Positions 1-9,543 of a DNA stretch of 48,851 bases are shown here, one piece after another (position 1 is the first letter of the stretch; every line of letters starts with the position of its first letter). Source of the stretch: Clostridiales bacterium oral taxon 876 str. F0540 (GTDB taxonomy: Bacteria > Bacillota > Clostridia > Clostridiales > Clostridiaceae); contig KE993507.1 of NCBI GenBank assembly GCA_000466585.1, positions 1 through 48,851 on the forward strand, read 5' to 3'. A program made the translations under genes and the position numbers. The notes under the pieces are model-generated. The model was not told the origin of the DNA. It did not search any database and saw only the letters and a list, made by a program, of their open reading frames with translations.

Positions 1-34
1 AGCTTTTAAATCTGCTGTTTGTTGACTTTTCTAA
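1..34. repeat. Terminal direct repeat (circular overlap), left copy
   Basis: Bases 1-34 are identical to 48818-48851. When the ends are merged, the kinase frame passes through the junction with correct phase and no stop. The repeat is therefore best read as the overlap of a circular assembly rather than a true terminal repeat of linear DNA. Confidence 0.93.
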
Positions 35-820
35 CATCTTCATTATAACTCCTGTAATAACAGGTGATATATTAGGATTAGCTGTATGAGGATTTATAGG
101 TTCACTAAATAAATGAGCATTTCTCCATTGTTCAACATCTGCTTCATTCATTACTTTATAAGGGTATTTAAGTGTTGCTAATTCATAAAATACTAATCCC
201 ATAGAATAAATATCCATCTGGGTCGTATTCTTGTCATTCATCCATGCCTCTGGGGCATAATATTTCAAGTGTCCAATACCTTTAAACGTAATAGTTCTTG
301 TCCTATCTACCGATACCTTTGAAAGCCCAAAATCACTTATCTTTATTTCTGAATTACTGAGCAGTATATTATCAGGTTTAATATCCCTATGTACCAATAC
401 TTGGTTTACAGCTTTCATTCCAGCAATTAACTGAAAAAATAATGATTTTAACTCTTCGTTATTAAAATGTACTTTATCGGCTCTCCTCTTATCAATCAAT
501 GCTTTTAAAGTGCCATTATTTGCATACTCCATAATTATATACGGTGGCAATTCTGGATATATAGACCCGTCATGTGCAAAAATGTATTTAATAACTTGCG
601 AATTATTAACTTTCATTGCCATATTAATTTCATTTTTAAATGCTATTAAGTTCTGTTCATCAGAAAAATTTGAAATTATTGTTTTTAATGCCCATGTTGT
701 TTCGTCATTAACTCTCTTTATTTTATAAACATTTCCAAAAGCACCATTACCAATAAATTCTTCAACTATATATTCATTTTTGGCTTCGTCATATACAAAA
801 GTTCCTGGAATAATAAGCAC
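1..820 (-). CDS. Ser/Thr protein kinase, N-terminal part (gene continues at 48851-48099)
   Basis: Hanks-type kinase domain. The glycine loop GNGAFGNVYK is at residues 24-33, the ATP-anchoring lysine in ALK at 46, helix-C Glu at 64, HRDIKPDN at 144-151, DFG at 163-165 and APE at 189-191. All core catalytic residues are present, so an active kinase is expected. The start is GTG at 820, preceded by a GGAGTGAGG-like ribosome binding site; no better ATG lies upstream. The frame is open to base 1 and continues without a stop from 48851 downward, because bases 1-34 repeat at the window's end. The joined protein is 512 aa. A hairpin terminator at 948-1002 separates it from the helicase gene upstream, so it probably has its own promoter. 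SIR2 and TIR genes follow on the same strand. No transmembrane segment or PASTA repeat is visible, unlike PknB-type housekeeping kinases. Its substrate is unknown. Confidence 0.9.
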   Translation of the reverse strand, partial: MLIIPGTFVYDEAKNEYIVEEFIGNGAFGNVYKIKRVNDETTWALKTIISNFSDEQNLIAFKNEINMAMKVNNSQVIKYIFAHDGSIYPELPPYIIMEYANNGTLKALIDKRRADKVHFNNEELKSLFFQLIAGMKAVNQVLVHRDIKPDNILLSNSEIKISDFGLSKVSVDRTRTITFKGIGHLKYYAPEAWMNDKNTTQMDIYSMGLVFYELATLKYPYKVMNEADVEQWRNAHLFSEPINPHTANPNISPVITGVIMKMLEKSTNSRFKS

Positions 821-947
821 CTTACCTCACTCCTCACTAAATATTGAATATTCTCACATCTATATTAATATTTTACATCAATTTACATACTTTTTCTATT
901 TTTATTATAAAAGATAAAATTTGTCATACAAAGTTTGTCTAATCTAA

Positions 948-1002
948 GTTCTCAAAAAAAATAAGCAGATTAAAAAAATAGTTAAATCTGCTTATTGAGA
1001 AC
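948..1002 (-). terminator. Rho-independent terminator after the helicase gene
   Basis: A perfect 12-bp stem (arms 960-971 and 985-996, AATAAGCAGATT with its complement) is followed on the minus strand by a run of T. A second set of outer arms (GTTCTCAA / TTGAGAAC) surrounds it. It lies between the helicase stop at 1110 and the kinase start at 820 and would uncouple their transcription. Confidence 0.85.
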
Positions 1003-1109
1003 AATCTATTTATCAGTAAATTTTATCTACTGAAACTTTAGCAATTAGTTGCTCTTGGTAATATTAAATTCTCATACCTATATATTAATTTTTTATCTCA
1101 TGCAATCTT

Positions 1110-2648
1110 TCAATTACTCATAAATTCCAGTGCTTCTTTAAAATGAGGCTTACTTCCCCATAATTTTTTATCTCCAACAATCACTATCCTTACTTTAGCT
1201 CTTGTTACAGCTACATTTAATATATTAGGAGACTTTGAAGCCCAATTTACAGCCCCCTCATGCTCCTTATCTACGCCTAAGCAAAATATTACTATATCTG
1301 TTTCTTTACCTTGAAATGTATGGACAGTTCCTATTGACTCTTTTATCCATTGTTCCAACATTTCTTCATCAATAAAGTTGTATTCTTTAATGAGTTCTTT
1401 AACTCTATATTTAATTCCGCTAATAACTGTAGTGAACGGAGAAATGACATATAGTTCTGGAAGCTTATTATCGGTAATGGCTTTTTTTATTAAATCATAA
1501 ACAACTTCTCCTTGTTCCACAATATAATGTGACTTGCCACCCTTACTTTTTCCTTCACTATCAATCCATTCATTTTTTTCAATAGATATTTTAATATCAT
1601 ATTTTTTAGTTCCATATATCATCTTATTATTATAAGCTATTTTATTACTGATACTAAACATAGGTTTTTCACATCTTCTATGTACTAAAAGTGGACACCC
1701 AATCCATAGACTTCTACGTTTTGTTCCATATTTATTGATATTATCCGCCATGACTTGAACAGATAAAGTTTTAGATACCACATCATCTACACCCCAAGCC
1801 TTTCCTATTACTTCAATCAAAGATAATGCAATAGTACATACAGGTTCAACTTGTAGTGGATCTCCTACAACAACTACCCTTTTAGATCGCCAAATTGCCC
1901 CAATTGCAGTTTGTGGCAACGCTTGACCCGCTTCATCTATTAATAACCATCCTATTTCTTCCTTACCTAAGTGTTTATACATTCTTCCAATAGAAGCAAA
2001 AGGACTTGATACAACTGGAACAATTAAGAATAATGTATTCCACAAATCACTAATGTAATCTAAATAGTTTCCTTGTATCTCATCTCCAGATAAATAATTT
2101 GCAAAAATCGATAAGTTGCTTTTAATCGCTTTTCCCACATTAAGTATAAATGCCTTGTGTAGTTGCAACGCTAATAAAAATAACTCACATCTCTTATTAT
2201 TCAATTCCTCAGTAATCCATAAGCAATTCAATTGTTGATCATCAGTAGACATTCTCCAATATTGTGAAGGATATAAATTTTTCACTTTATCTTGCCATTT
2301 CTTTTTCACGGTAATAATTTTATTAAGCTTTTTATTTTGAATTGCCAATAAATTTAGTAGTTCATTTTTATGATCTTGAAGTCCATTTAGATTTTTGCGT
2401 TCATTTTTCAAATCATTTTTTGAGTTAAATAATTCAGCTAACTCTTTTTGTTTCTCTGTATTATATTGCTTCAACTCCAAAGTATACTGCTTATAAAACT
2501 TTCTCTTAAATATTCTTTCAAATAACGATGGTTTATTAGCTATTTGACAATTAATTATTTCATTTAGTACATTCACTTGTTCTTCATGCGTTTTAATAAT
2601 TTCCTCTATTAAATTACATACCTCTTGTTGTTTATTTATATCTTTCAA
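1110..2648 (-). CDS. Superfamily 1 helicase, C-terminal part (downstream of frameshift)
   Basis: Carries the later helicase motifs: Walker B LLIDEAGQALPQ, motif III VVVVGDPLQVEPV, motif V TVHTFQGKETDIVIF and motif VI VAVTRAKVRIVIVGD. This is the UPF1/AAA_12-like group of SF1 helicases. The first 130 residues are a long coiled coil. The first possible start is a TTG at 2648 with no convincing ribosome binding site. The same frame stays open upstream to about 2712, where it meets the end of the Walker A-bearing ORF, so this is the second half of one gene of about 1,000 codons. Alone it lacks the Walker A motif and could not hydrolyse ATP. The gene ends just before a strong terminator. Confidence 0.85.
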   Translation of the reverse strand: MKDINKQQEVCNLIEEIIKTHEEQVNVLNEIINCQIANKPSLFERIFKRKFYKQYTLELKQYNTEKQKELAELFNSKNDLKNERKNLNGLQDHKNELLNLLAIQNKKLNKIITVKKKWQDKVKNLYPSQYWRMSTDDQQLNCLWITEELNNKRCELFLLALQLHKAFILNVGKAIKSNLSIFANYLSGDEIQGNYLDYISDLWNTLFLIVPVVSSPFASIGRMYKHLGKEEIGWLLIDEAGQALPQTAIGAIWRSKRVVVVGDPLQVEPVCTIALSLIEVIGKAWGVDDVVSKTLSVQVMADNINKYGTKRRSLWIGCPLLVHRRCEKPMFSISNKIAYNNKMIYGTKKYDIKISIEKNEWIDSEGKSKGGKSHYIVEQGEVVYDLIKKAITDNKLPELYVISPFTTVISGIKYRVKELIKEYNFIDEEMLEQWIKESIGTVHTFQGKETDIVIFCLGVDKEHEGAVNWASKSPNILNVAVTRAKVRIVIVGDKKLWGSKPHFKEALEFMSN

Positions 2649-2707
2649 TAATCTATCTATTTCGCTGTTAACACTATTTATTTTGTTCTGTACATCATCC
2701 TCTTCGT

Positions 2708-4102
2708 CTAATGCTTTTTAAAATTATCTAACTCTTCTTTATAAAACTCTATATCTTTATACAAATCCAAGAATTTTCTTCTTACATCTTGCCAATTTGG
2801 AACTTTGTTTTTATCGTTTAAGTCATTAGCAAAATCAGAAAAACCTGAACCCCAAAACTTGTTAGAGAAGTTTGTACAGTTAGCTTTCTTTCCTAATGTA
2901 GCTGATATTAGCCCCCATGTCTCCATCCCAAGTACATTATCAGCTATATTTTTAAAGTAATCTGCTTCTAAACAATCGTTAAATCCTTTGATTGCCTCTA
3001 CCCCTGGTAATTCCCTTGATATATTCTCAACTGCATTATTATTATTTGATACAATTGTTACTCCATATCCTTTTAATTCTTTATCCAATATATACGGATT
3101 ATATGGAAATTGTTTACCATTCTTCATCGTTACCTTAACAACACTATTCGATTTCTTAAATGCCTCTTCTGGGTTATTATACTGTGATAACTTTTTAGCC
3201 CTATCTACCACAATGTTTGCAATTATATCTCTTAACAATGTAGTTTTTCCAGTTCCAGGCGGTCCATTTACAGAGAAGACCCCTTCCTCATTCAGTTCTT
3301 TCAAGCTTAAATTAACTGATACCTGTTGCATTAAGCTTAATCCATATTTCGAGGGCCACTTACTCATAGGAATATTTTTAGGTTGCAATACCTTCTCAAT
3401 AAATTCTTTATTATTTTCTATGTCTACTCTATCTAATTTTCTATCTTGTGATATAAAAAGTTTAAATGCTTTTCCATAATTATCATTTTTAACTTGTCTA
3501 ATTATGTTCTCAATATCACTTAAATAAAAGCTATTTAAATATGTATCTGGTTCATCTTCATTTTCCAGCTTAATTACTTTTTCTTCCACCTTAAATTTAC
3601 CTAAAGGTGAAAACCACTTTTTATCAAACCACTGAAAGTAATTTAATAGTTTACATAGAAATACGTCAATTATATAATAATCAACTTTCTTTAAGGTACT
3701 TATAGCTAATCCTTCTATACACTTACCAAAATCATCAAAATTACTTGAACTATTACTTGAATTTAGGTTGCCACTTAATAACTCATTTATTGCATAGGGT
3801 AATGTAGGCATTTTCAATGAATTTTCAATATATTCTCCATTTTCATCTACCTTAAAAATACACAAACACGAAATACCTGATACTCTCTCTGGCAATATAT
3901 CCTTATCACCATACTTGTCGGTAATAAAGTCCACCAAACAGCAATTGTTATATAGCCCTAAATATATCTCGTAGTGTTTGTCTTTTCTTTCACTCAACCA
4001 TGGCAATTTATTAAAGTATGATTTTTTATTAAACTCCACATTGAATGTTGAAAATTTTTCAACAGTATACCAATAATATAGCTTATCTATTATTTTATCC
4101 AT
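2708..4102 (-). CDS. Superfamily 1 helicase, N-terminal part (Walker A half)
   Basis: The protein has an N-terminal region of about 270 residues that I do not recognise, then SVNGPPGTGKTTLLRD (Walker A, motif I) near residues 278-293. A GGAGGAG ribosome binding site sits 4 bases before the ATG at 4102. The frame closes with TAG inside the sequence TTTTAAAAAGCATTAG. Adding one A to the A5 run would continue it directly into the coiled coil and motifs II-VI of the next ORF. The gene is therefore broken, misassembled in a homopolymer, or read by frameshifting. Nuclease-linked SF1 helicases of this type are frequent cargo in plasmid and defence regions, but no nuclease domain is visible here. Confidence 0.85.
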   Translation of the reverse strand: MDKIIDKLYYWYTVEKFSTFNVEFNKKSYFNKLPWLSERKDKHYEIYLGLYNNCCLVDFITDKYGDKDILPERVSGISCLCIFKVDENGEYIENSLKMPTLPYAINELLSGNLNSSNSSSNFDDFGKCIEGLAISTLKKVDYYIIDVFLCKLLNYFQWFDKKWFSPLGKFKVEEKVIKLENEDEPDTYLNSFYLSDIENIIRQVKNDNYGKAFKLFISQDRKLDRVDIENNKEFIEKVLQPKNIPMSKWPSKYGLSLMQQVSVNLSLKELNEEGVFSVNGPPGTGKTTLLRDIIANIVVDRAKKLSQYNNPEEAFKKSNSVVKVTMKNGKQFPYNPYILDKELKGYGVTIVSNNNNAVENISRELPGVEAIKGFNDCLEADYFKNIADNVLGMETWGLISATLGKKANCTNFSNKFWGSGFSDFANDLNDKNKVPNWQDVRRKFLDLYKDIEFYKEELDNFKKH

Positions 4103-4424
4103 AAACTCCTCCGTTGTTGAAAAAACAAAAGATGTATATTCCCTTTAAATTCTTCGGTAATCACATCTAAATATATTCTTTCATGAATCCAAGACTCTTA
4201 AATCTGAATAAAATAATTTTATCATACTTTAAAACATACTAATATCTAATTATCACTATAATAATGCTTTTAGCCTAAATTTGATAATAATGTCACTTAT
4301 GAATTATACACATATACTTAAAAAGCTACTTCCTCAAATAAAAAATTAGCAAATAGTAAATAAAATATTATATTGCACTGCTACCTTAATATACGGTTTT
4401 GAGTTCCTATATATAAAATTATGT
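4103..4424. other. Intergenic region between tnsD and the helicase
   Basis: This A+T-rich stretch of 322 bases presumably holds the helicase promoter on the minus strand. I see no ORF, strong hairpin or repeated TnsB-like site in it. Confidence 0.5.
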
Positions 4425-5936
4425 CTACGCTATATTAATTAAGTCTTCAATCATTGATTTAATGCTTTCATGCTTAACCTCACCAAATCCCGCATATTGA
4501 TGAACCTTGTATACAGACAATTCAATACCTTTTACCTTCATTTCCTTGATTGCCCACAATATTTTTCTTTTCCTATAACTATAAATATCTTCAAGTACAG
4601 ATGTTAAATACTCTTTAGTCTTAGTTAACTTATCGCTTTTAAAGTAACTCGGTAATTTACATCCACGCTTCAAGTAATTTTTTGTAATTCTTATGGGCTT
4701 ACCTGGTCTATTTAATATATCCTCAACAGCTTTTTTCAATATTTCTATGCACTCTTTATCTCGTTCTTCCCAGTTAATTACATCTTCTATGCTTTTTCTT
4801 TGCTTATATACTGGCGTTACTTTATTATACCAGCCTCTATCATGCCTATAAACATAACTGTAAATTCCTTTTCCAATATTACCAAGCTCTCTTCTTGAAG
4901 TATTAGGATTATCATTTATAATTTTTATCCACTGTTCCTTTTTTTCATCTAAATCTAATCTTTGCTCACTTTTCCTAATAATAATAACTCTACCTTGTGT
5001 CGTACGCTCATTAAAGAATTCTTCTACACTAACATCTACAAAATTTAAGAGCAATAAATGTCTTAGCACACTTCTACTTTTATTTTCTTTTCTTACAAAC
5101 AGCCTTAGCCAGTTATTTTTATTATCATTGTCAAAATTACTTTGCATTAATGTTAAGTACTCGCAAGTATAGTAATGCTTAAATTCCCTTAGAAAATCCC
5201 CCATATATATTACTCCACCTTGGGACGCTAAACCTTTCTGTCTGAGCTTATCAATATAAAACTCAAAAATAAACTTATTGTCTTTTCTACATAACTCATT
5301 TTGAAGAAGATACTGTACATCTTTTATATATTTGATATTTAAATCGAATAACTTTTCATTTAATATTTTACTGTCTTCACATATGTTATCTGATAATATT
5401 TCATCAGCATTTATATATTCTGTTGTATTTGCGTCTGCTGGAATGTTACTTTGTATTAACCTTACTTTATGTTTAAGACAATACAGGACTCCTGGTATTT
5501 GAAAGAGCCTTCTCCAGTAGCTTTCTCCTGAATTTTCTATATCTTCTTTACAACAATACCTACAATATTTAAGGTTACCATCAAACTTGACCCTACTCGA
5601 ATTTACCCCTACCTTTACTAACGGACTTTCTCTTGCTCCTTCAAGCATTTTAGTATATACATCTTTAGCCCTCTCTGTAGAAACGAAAGCAGTAAGGTAT
5701 GGAAACAAGGTATGCTTATTTATTAAGTATTCTGCTGTTATCTTCGAGGAAAATGGCAAATTGTTTATTAAAGCATTTATATGTACTGGTAAATACATTA
5801 AAATCTGCTTCTCTTGAACATTGCAAAAGTCTTGAAATAAAGCTTTCTTACTGCTCATTCCACACATTCTTTTATACCTACTTGCTATGCTATAAAATAA
5901 TTCATCTTCATATAGTATCGGAAAACAATTAAACAT
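4425..5936 (-). CDS. tnsD: TniQ-family target selector, TnsD-like
   Basis: The N terminus opens with the TniQ pattern (FPILYEDELFYSIASRY). A zinc-binding block at about residues 128-160 has CRYC, YWRRLFQIPGVLYC and LKH, matching the family's CxxC...YW.R..Q.PGV..C..H signature. The C-terminal half contains the TnsD-style segment with NTSRRELGNIGKGIYSYVYRHDRGWY. At 503 aa it is the length of Tn7 TnsD rather than the short TniQ of CRISPR-associated transposons. TnsD proteins recognise a fixed DNA attachment site and recruit TnsC, so this element probably targets a specific site. It starts 10 bp after tnsC with a GGAGG site and ends the operon. The target sequence cannot be read from the window. 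Confidence 0.88.
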   Translation of the reverse strand: MFNCFPILYEDELFYSIASRYKRMCGMSSKKALFQDFCNVQEKQILMYLPVHINALINNLPFSSKITAEYLINKHTLFPYLTAFVSTERAKDVYTKMLEGARESPLVKVGVNSSRVKFDGNLKYCRYCCKEDIENSGESYWRRLFQIPGVLYCLKHKVRLIQSNIPADANTTEYINADEILSDNICEDSKILNEKLFDLNIKYIKDVQYLLQNELCRKDNKFIFEFYIDKLRQKGLASQGGVIYMGDFLREFKHYYTCEYLTLMQSNFDNDNKNNWLRLFVRKENKSRSVLRHLLLLNFVDVSVEEFFNERTTQGRVIIIRKSEQRLDLDEKKEQWIKIINDNPNTSRRELGNIGKGIYSYVYRHDRGWYNKVTPVYKQRKSIEDVINWEERDKECIEILKKAVEDILNRPGKPIRITKNYLKRGCKLPSYFKSDKLTKTKEYLTSVLEDIYSYRKRKILWAIKEMKVKGIELSVYKVHQYAGFGEVKHESIKSMIEDLINIA

Positions 5937-5946
5937 AATCTGCCTC

Positions 5947-7389
5947 CTAACTCAGCCAAGCAAGATCATCAATAAGACCTGCTTCTTTTAAAGTTTCATA
6001 CTCACTCTTACAATTTTCATATCCTTTTTTTATAACGCTTCTAAGGTCATCTTTATCTAATTCAATCTTCTTAGATTTATTTTCATTTATTCTTTTTACT
6101 ATTGAGTCTGAAATATAATCTTCATCTGATAACTTATCCGTTTTTTCATTACTACTTAATGCGGTGTTGGCATCTATTCTCCTAATATCTTCATATTCAT
6201 TAATCTTATACTCATTTCCCGACCTAATAGCTTCAATCATAGGCTTTATAAATTTAAATTGTTCTTCCGCTACCTTGTTCACTAAAGCCTCAGTAATTTT
6301 CTCAGAACCACTTTCAATTGCATACTTTTGAGTGTTAATAAAAAGTTTCACAACTAAATCTGATATTCCTTGGGTGAAATAATAAAATAAGTTCACCATA
6401 TCATCCGTTAAATCTATAGGTTTTATTGTCCATTGGTATCTCCAAATACCCTTTAATAATAATTTAAATTGGTTATCGTTATCCATACTATTCCATATAA
6501 TCTCTGAATTCCCTGTAACACGCCTTGCAATTCTAAGTTCATTAGAGAATATATCATAAGAAGCAGGAGTACCTACAAATAAAATTGGTACTCCGCATGA
6601 ATTTATCAAGCCTGTTAAAAACCCCATTATTTGAGCTACACTATTTCTATTTAAGTTTTGTACTTCATCCAAAACAATAAGCCCTAATCCAATATTATTA
6701 CAAACGACCTGCATTAAAGAAAGTAATGCGTCTGTTGATAAATTCTTAGTCATATATCTCTTAAAATTATTTGTTCCTAATAGTTCGTCTGTCTTTACAA
6801 AAAATTGAATAGCAAGAGACTTTAAGCTTGATGGTGCTTCTAACCTCAACCAAGTAAGTTGAAGTTGATTAAAATGGCCTCCTTTGTAGTAGTTATGACA
6901 GATAATTTGCGGAAAGTTACTTAGTACACGGTTAACACAGGAAGTTTTCCCCATGCCACTAAATCCTGCGAGTAGACCACAACTTGCTGTTGTAGTAAAA
7001 CTTGACCTTGCATTTATTTCATATGCTCTTTTAGAAATATTTCCTCCAACTTCATTTAAATATCGTCTATATTCTTTATCATACGGATTTCTCGCTACAT
7101 ATCCCTGCCTTATTAAAGTATCTATTGTTCTCCATACCTCTAAATGAATTGGAAGTGGAAGAAATACCTTATAAATTCTTTGTAGTATATGAATTCTAAT
7201 AGACGCGTCTAAATTTCTCTCCTCAATATTAAAAGGTTGATTTAATACTAATCCCCTTACTATCCCCTCCTTATTTTGCATTTCAGGCAATGCCTGAATA
7301 AAAGGATTACTATTATATTCTTCAATAGGTTGTACTTTATATTCTGCCTCTACAGCTTCCATCCCATTAGGTAAAAATACTTTACTCAT
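5947..7389 (-). CDS. tnsC: TnsC AAA+ ATPase, transposition regulator
   Basis: Walker A GFSGMGKTS is at residues 142-150 and Walker B LIVLDEVQNLN near 236-246. The arrangement (N-terminal extension, AAA+ core, C-terminal tail) and 480-aa length fit TnsC of Tn7-like elements. In that family TnsC polymerises on DNA at the site chosen by TnsD/TniQ and activates the TnsA/TnsB transposase. The ATG overlaps the end of tnsB by 8 bases (ATGAGTAA) and follows a G-rich ribosome binding site, so tnsB and tnsC are translationally coupled. The tail from residue 400 is strongly charged. No sign of decay. Confidence 0.92.
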   Translation of the reverse strand: MSKVFLPNGMEAVEAEYKVQPIEEYNSNPFIQALPEMQNKEGIVRGLVLNQPFNIEERNLDASIRIHILQRIYKVFLPLPIHLEVWRTIDTLIRQGYVARNPYDKEYRRYLNEVGGNISKRAYEINARSSFTTTASCGLLAGFSGMGKTSCVNRVLSNFPQIICHNYYKGGHFNQLQLTWLRLEAPSSLKSLAIQFFVKTDELLGTNNFKRYMTKNLSTDALLSLMQVVCNNIGLGLIVLDEVQNLNRNSVAQIMGFLTGLINSCGVPILFVGTPASYDIFSNELRIARRVTGNSEIIWNSMDNDNQFKLLLKGIWRYQWTIKPIDLTDDMVNLFYYFTQGISDLVVKLFINTQKYAIESGSEKITEALVNKVAEEQFKFIKPMIEAIRSGNEYKINEYEDIRRIDANTALSSNEKTDKLSDEDYISDSIVKRINENKSKKIELDKDDLRSVIKKGYENCKSEYETLKEAGLIDDLAWLS

Positions 7390-9541
7390 ATATATCCCCC
7401 CAATACTCTTCCTGTATATTTATAAATAAGTCTAAATCACCGCTTACCTTTTCACCTAATTGCTTTATTTCCGAATGGTTTGTATCTCCTGAATTAGCTT
7501 CAATAATTTCTTCGTATGAACCTTTTGCTACTAATTCTTTTCTACTCAGTTCCCTCTCTTTTTTATTATTTTCATCAATTCCTTTCAGTCTCTTTGTTTT
7601 GGATAAACTATCATCTCTACCTTCTTTGTACTCTTCCCTTGCTTGATTAGTTATAGCTTCAATTTCATTAAAGAGCTTTATCTTATTGGACAACTCTCTT
7701 TCCCTGGCAAAGTCATTTATTTCCTTTCCTTGTCTTAGATATTCACTAATCTCATACTCACTCCTATTGCTGTACTTTTTCAAGTGTTCTACTAAGGTTA
7801 GCTTATGAATAGTCTTTTTATCATCCTCTATATAAAAAATATTGGTAAGGTCTAATGGATTATATGATAACTTAATGCTCCAAGAACCTTTTGTTCTTGC
7901 TTTGGAAAACCAACCTTGTTTTAAGGTATACTCCGAAGCATACAGCATTTTTCTAAAGGAAACACCTTTAGAAGTTACTTGCCCAACATCAGAAGGATAT
8001 AGCATAGTCTCTACTATATCTTTGGGAAGCTTACGCAATATTCCCTTATTATTTTCAATTCCATAGTTCCAAATCTTTATTGGAACTTTCTCTATGTTTT
8101 CTTCAAATATCATTTCCTTTGAAACTTCTTCTGAGAGAACGTGACTTGTGTTATAAAAAATAATTGATTTCAGCACAATGCTTGTTAGTTCCTGTAGAGT
8201 CAGATTTGACGTAGTCCTATACTCAGACTGACCACGTTCTTTGATATTTATACCATTAGTTACAACTCCGTCAGCAAATGGCTTAATCTTTAAATTCATT
8301 TGGTGGAAAGCTTGTTCTATGATACCTTTGTAATCAGCTCTGTAGGGCGGACTATTTTGTACTGAAACATTAAGATTTTCTATAGCTGTTTGAATTGAAT
8401 CATTCATAAGCTCTCCTCGATCAGCAAGAATAATCTGAGGAATTGCATATGGCCAATCTTCATCATCTATTTCAACGCCATACCTCTTACAGAATTCAAC
8501 TTTACTTGTCATTGAGTTTGTCAAAGCTAACATTGCTCCATTATAAGAATTAAAGGACTCCAATGTTAAGCTGAATCCCATTATTTGTCTTGAATACACA
8601 TCCATAACCTGATAAAAGACTGGTCTTCCAACTATATTATTTCGATTTAGTGAACTTACTAAGTAAATATCAAATATGGTACTATCAATTTGCCAAAGCG
8701 TGGCAGGTCCAAGTTCTGCTTCTTGTGTTGAACTCCCTATAATACTCCTATAGTTTTGATGATATATTCTTTCTCCTTTTCTCTTTATAACTTCATTCTT
8801 CGTGTCATTTAACTTTTTAAACCAATAATAAAACTGCCCATAGGTAGGTATTAAATCATTATTTATTATTGGTATCTGTTCTCTGCCTTGACTTATATAC
8901 TCCTGTACAAAGTTATCCCTAATTATAAGTTCATAAGTTGTCTTCAAGTTATTTTGTCTTGAATTGTAATAATATTTATTTAATCCAGCTATAAATATCT
9001 TCTTAATATTTTCATCAATATTTATTCCCTTTTTGTTTCCTAATGATGGTCTCCCCCTCTTCATATTTCCTACACTTTTATGCTTATTCCTTCCTCCACA
9101 ATTCTCAAACATTCCTATAAGTGAGTTCTTAATACTACCAAACTTCCAGAACCTTATCATGTAACTCTTTATAGTATTGTAGCTTATTCCATACATCTTA
9201 CTTGCTTCATTTATAATAGGGCTTCTGTACCTACTAATATAAGGTTGTATTCCTTCAAGCTTTGTCAATACAAAGCTTACAATTTTCCATGCGAAATCTC
9301 TTTTTTCTCTTGATATTTCACTAACAGCTTCTTCATCTACATTTTTTATATAAATATCTTCCACTATATTAGATAAGTTTAATTCTAAATCTTTGAAGAT
9401 AGTTTCTAATGTATATAACTGTGGCCATTTTTCTTCTTTTATATTAACAGCAAATAAATTTTTACTCACATTATCCACATACAACACTCTTAATACTTTC
9501 TCACTATTGTATTGAATAATCATGTTTTCATAGATATACAC
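7382..9541 (-). CDS. tnsB: TnsB DDE transposase
   Basis: An RNase H-fold integrase core carries the full DDE triad: D286 in WQIDST, D374 in ILADRGE and E409 in GIIEQAFH, with the usual 35-residue spacing between the last two. N-terminal HTH-like segments (ISYNTIKSYMIRFWKFG) would bind the transposon ends. At 719 aa it matches TnsB of Tn7. TnsB cuts the 3' ends and joins them to target DNA. The start is GTG at 9541, seven bases after GGAGG, which lies in the last codons of tnsA. The tnsA stop is only two bases away, so expression is coupled. Confidence 0.94.
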   Translation of the reverse strand: MYIYENMIIQYNSEKVLRVLYVDNVSKNLFAVNIKEEKWPQLYTLETIFKDLELNLSNIVEDIYIKNVDEEAVSEISREKRDFAWKIVSFVLTKLEGIQPYISRYRSPIINEASKMYGISYNTIKSYMIRFWKFGSIKNSLIGMFENCGGRNKHKSVGNMKRGRPSLGNKKGINIDENIKKIFIAGLNKYYYNSRQNNLKTTYELIIRDNFVQEYISQGREQIPIINNDLIPTYGQFYYWFKKLNDTKNEVIKRKGERIYHQNYRSIIGSSTQEAELGPATLWQIDSTIFDIYLVSSLNRNNIVGRPVFYQVMDVYSRQIMGFSLTLESFNSYNGAMLALTNSMTSKVEFCKRYGVEIDDEDWPYAIPQIILADRGELMNDSIQTAIENLNVSVQNSPPYRADYKGIIEQAFHQMNLKIKPFADGVVTNGINIKERGQSEYRTTSNLTLQELTSIVLKSIIFYNTSHVLSEEVSKEMIFEENIEKVPIKIWNYGIENNKGILRKLPKDIVETMLYPSDVGQVTSKGVSFRKMLYASEYTLKQGWFSKARTKGSWSIKLSYNPLDLTNIFYIEDDKKTIHKLTLVEHLKKYSNRSEYEISEYLRQGKEINDFARERELSNKIKLFNEIEAITNQAREEYKEGRDDSLSKTKRLKGIDENNKKERELSRKELVAKGSYEEIIEANSGDTNHSEIKQLGEKVSGDLDLFINIQEEYWGDIYE

Positions 9542-9543
9542 CT

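Noticed and set aside
510..728. 72-codon plus-strand ORF opposite the kinase
   Set aside because: Shadow of the kinase domain, which has all catalytic motifs on the other strand.
2690..2720. Programmed minus-one frameshift in the helicase
   Set aside because: The sequence T AAA AAG is not a classical slippery heptamer and no downstream stem was evident; a simple homopolymer indel is more likely.
2988..3479. 163-codon plus-strand ORF opposite the helicase
   Set aside because: Antisense shadow of a motif-bearing helicase frame, with no ribosome binding site.
9468..9480. DnaA box (TTATCCACA) as origin signal
   Set aside because: A single copy inside tnsB coding sequence, with no clustering or A+T-rich unwinding element.
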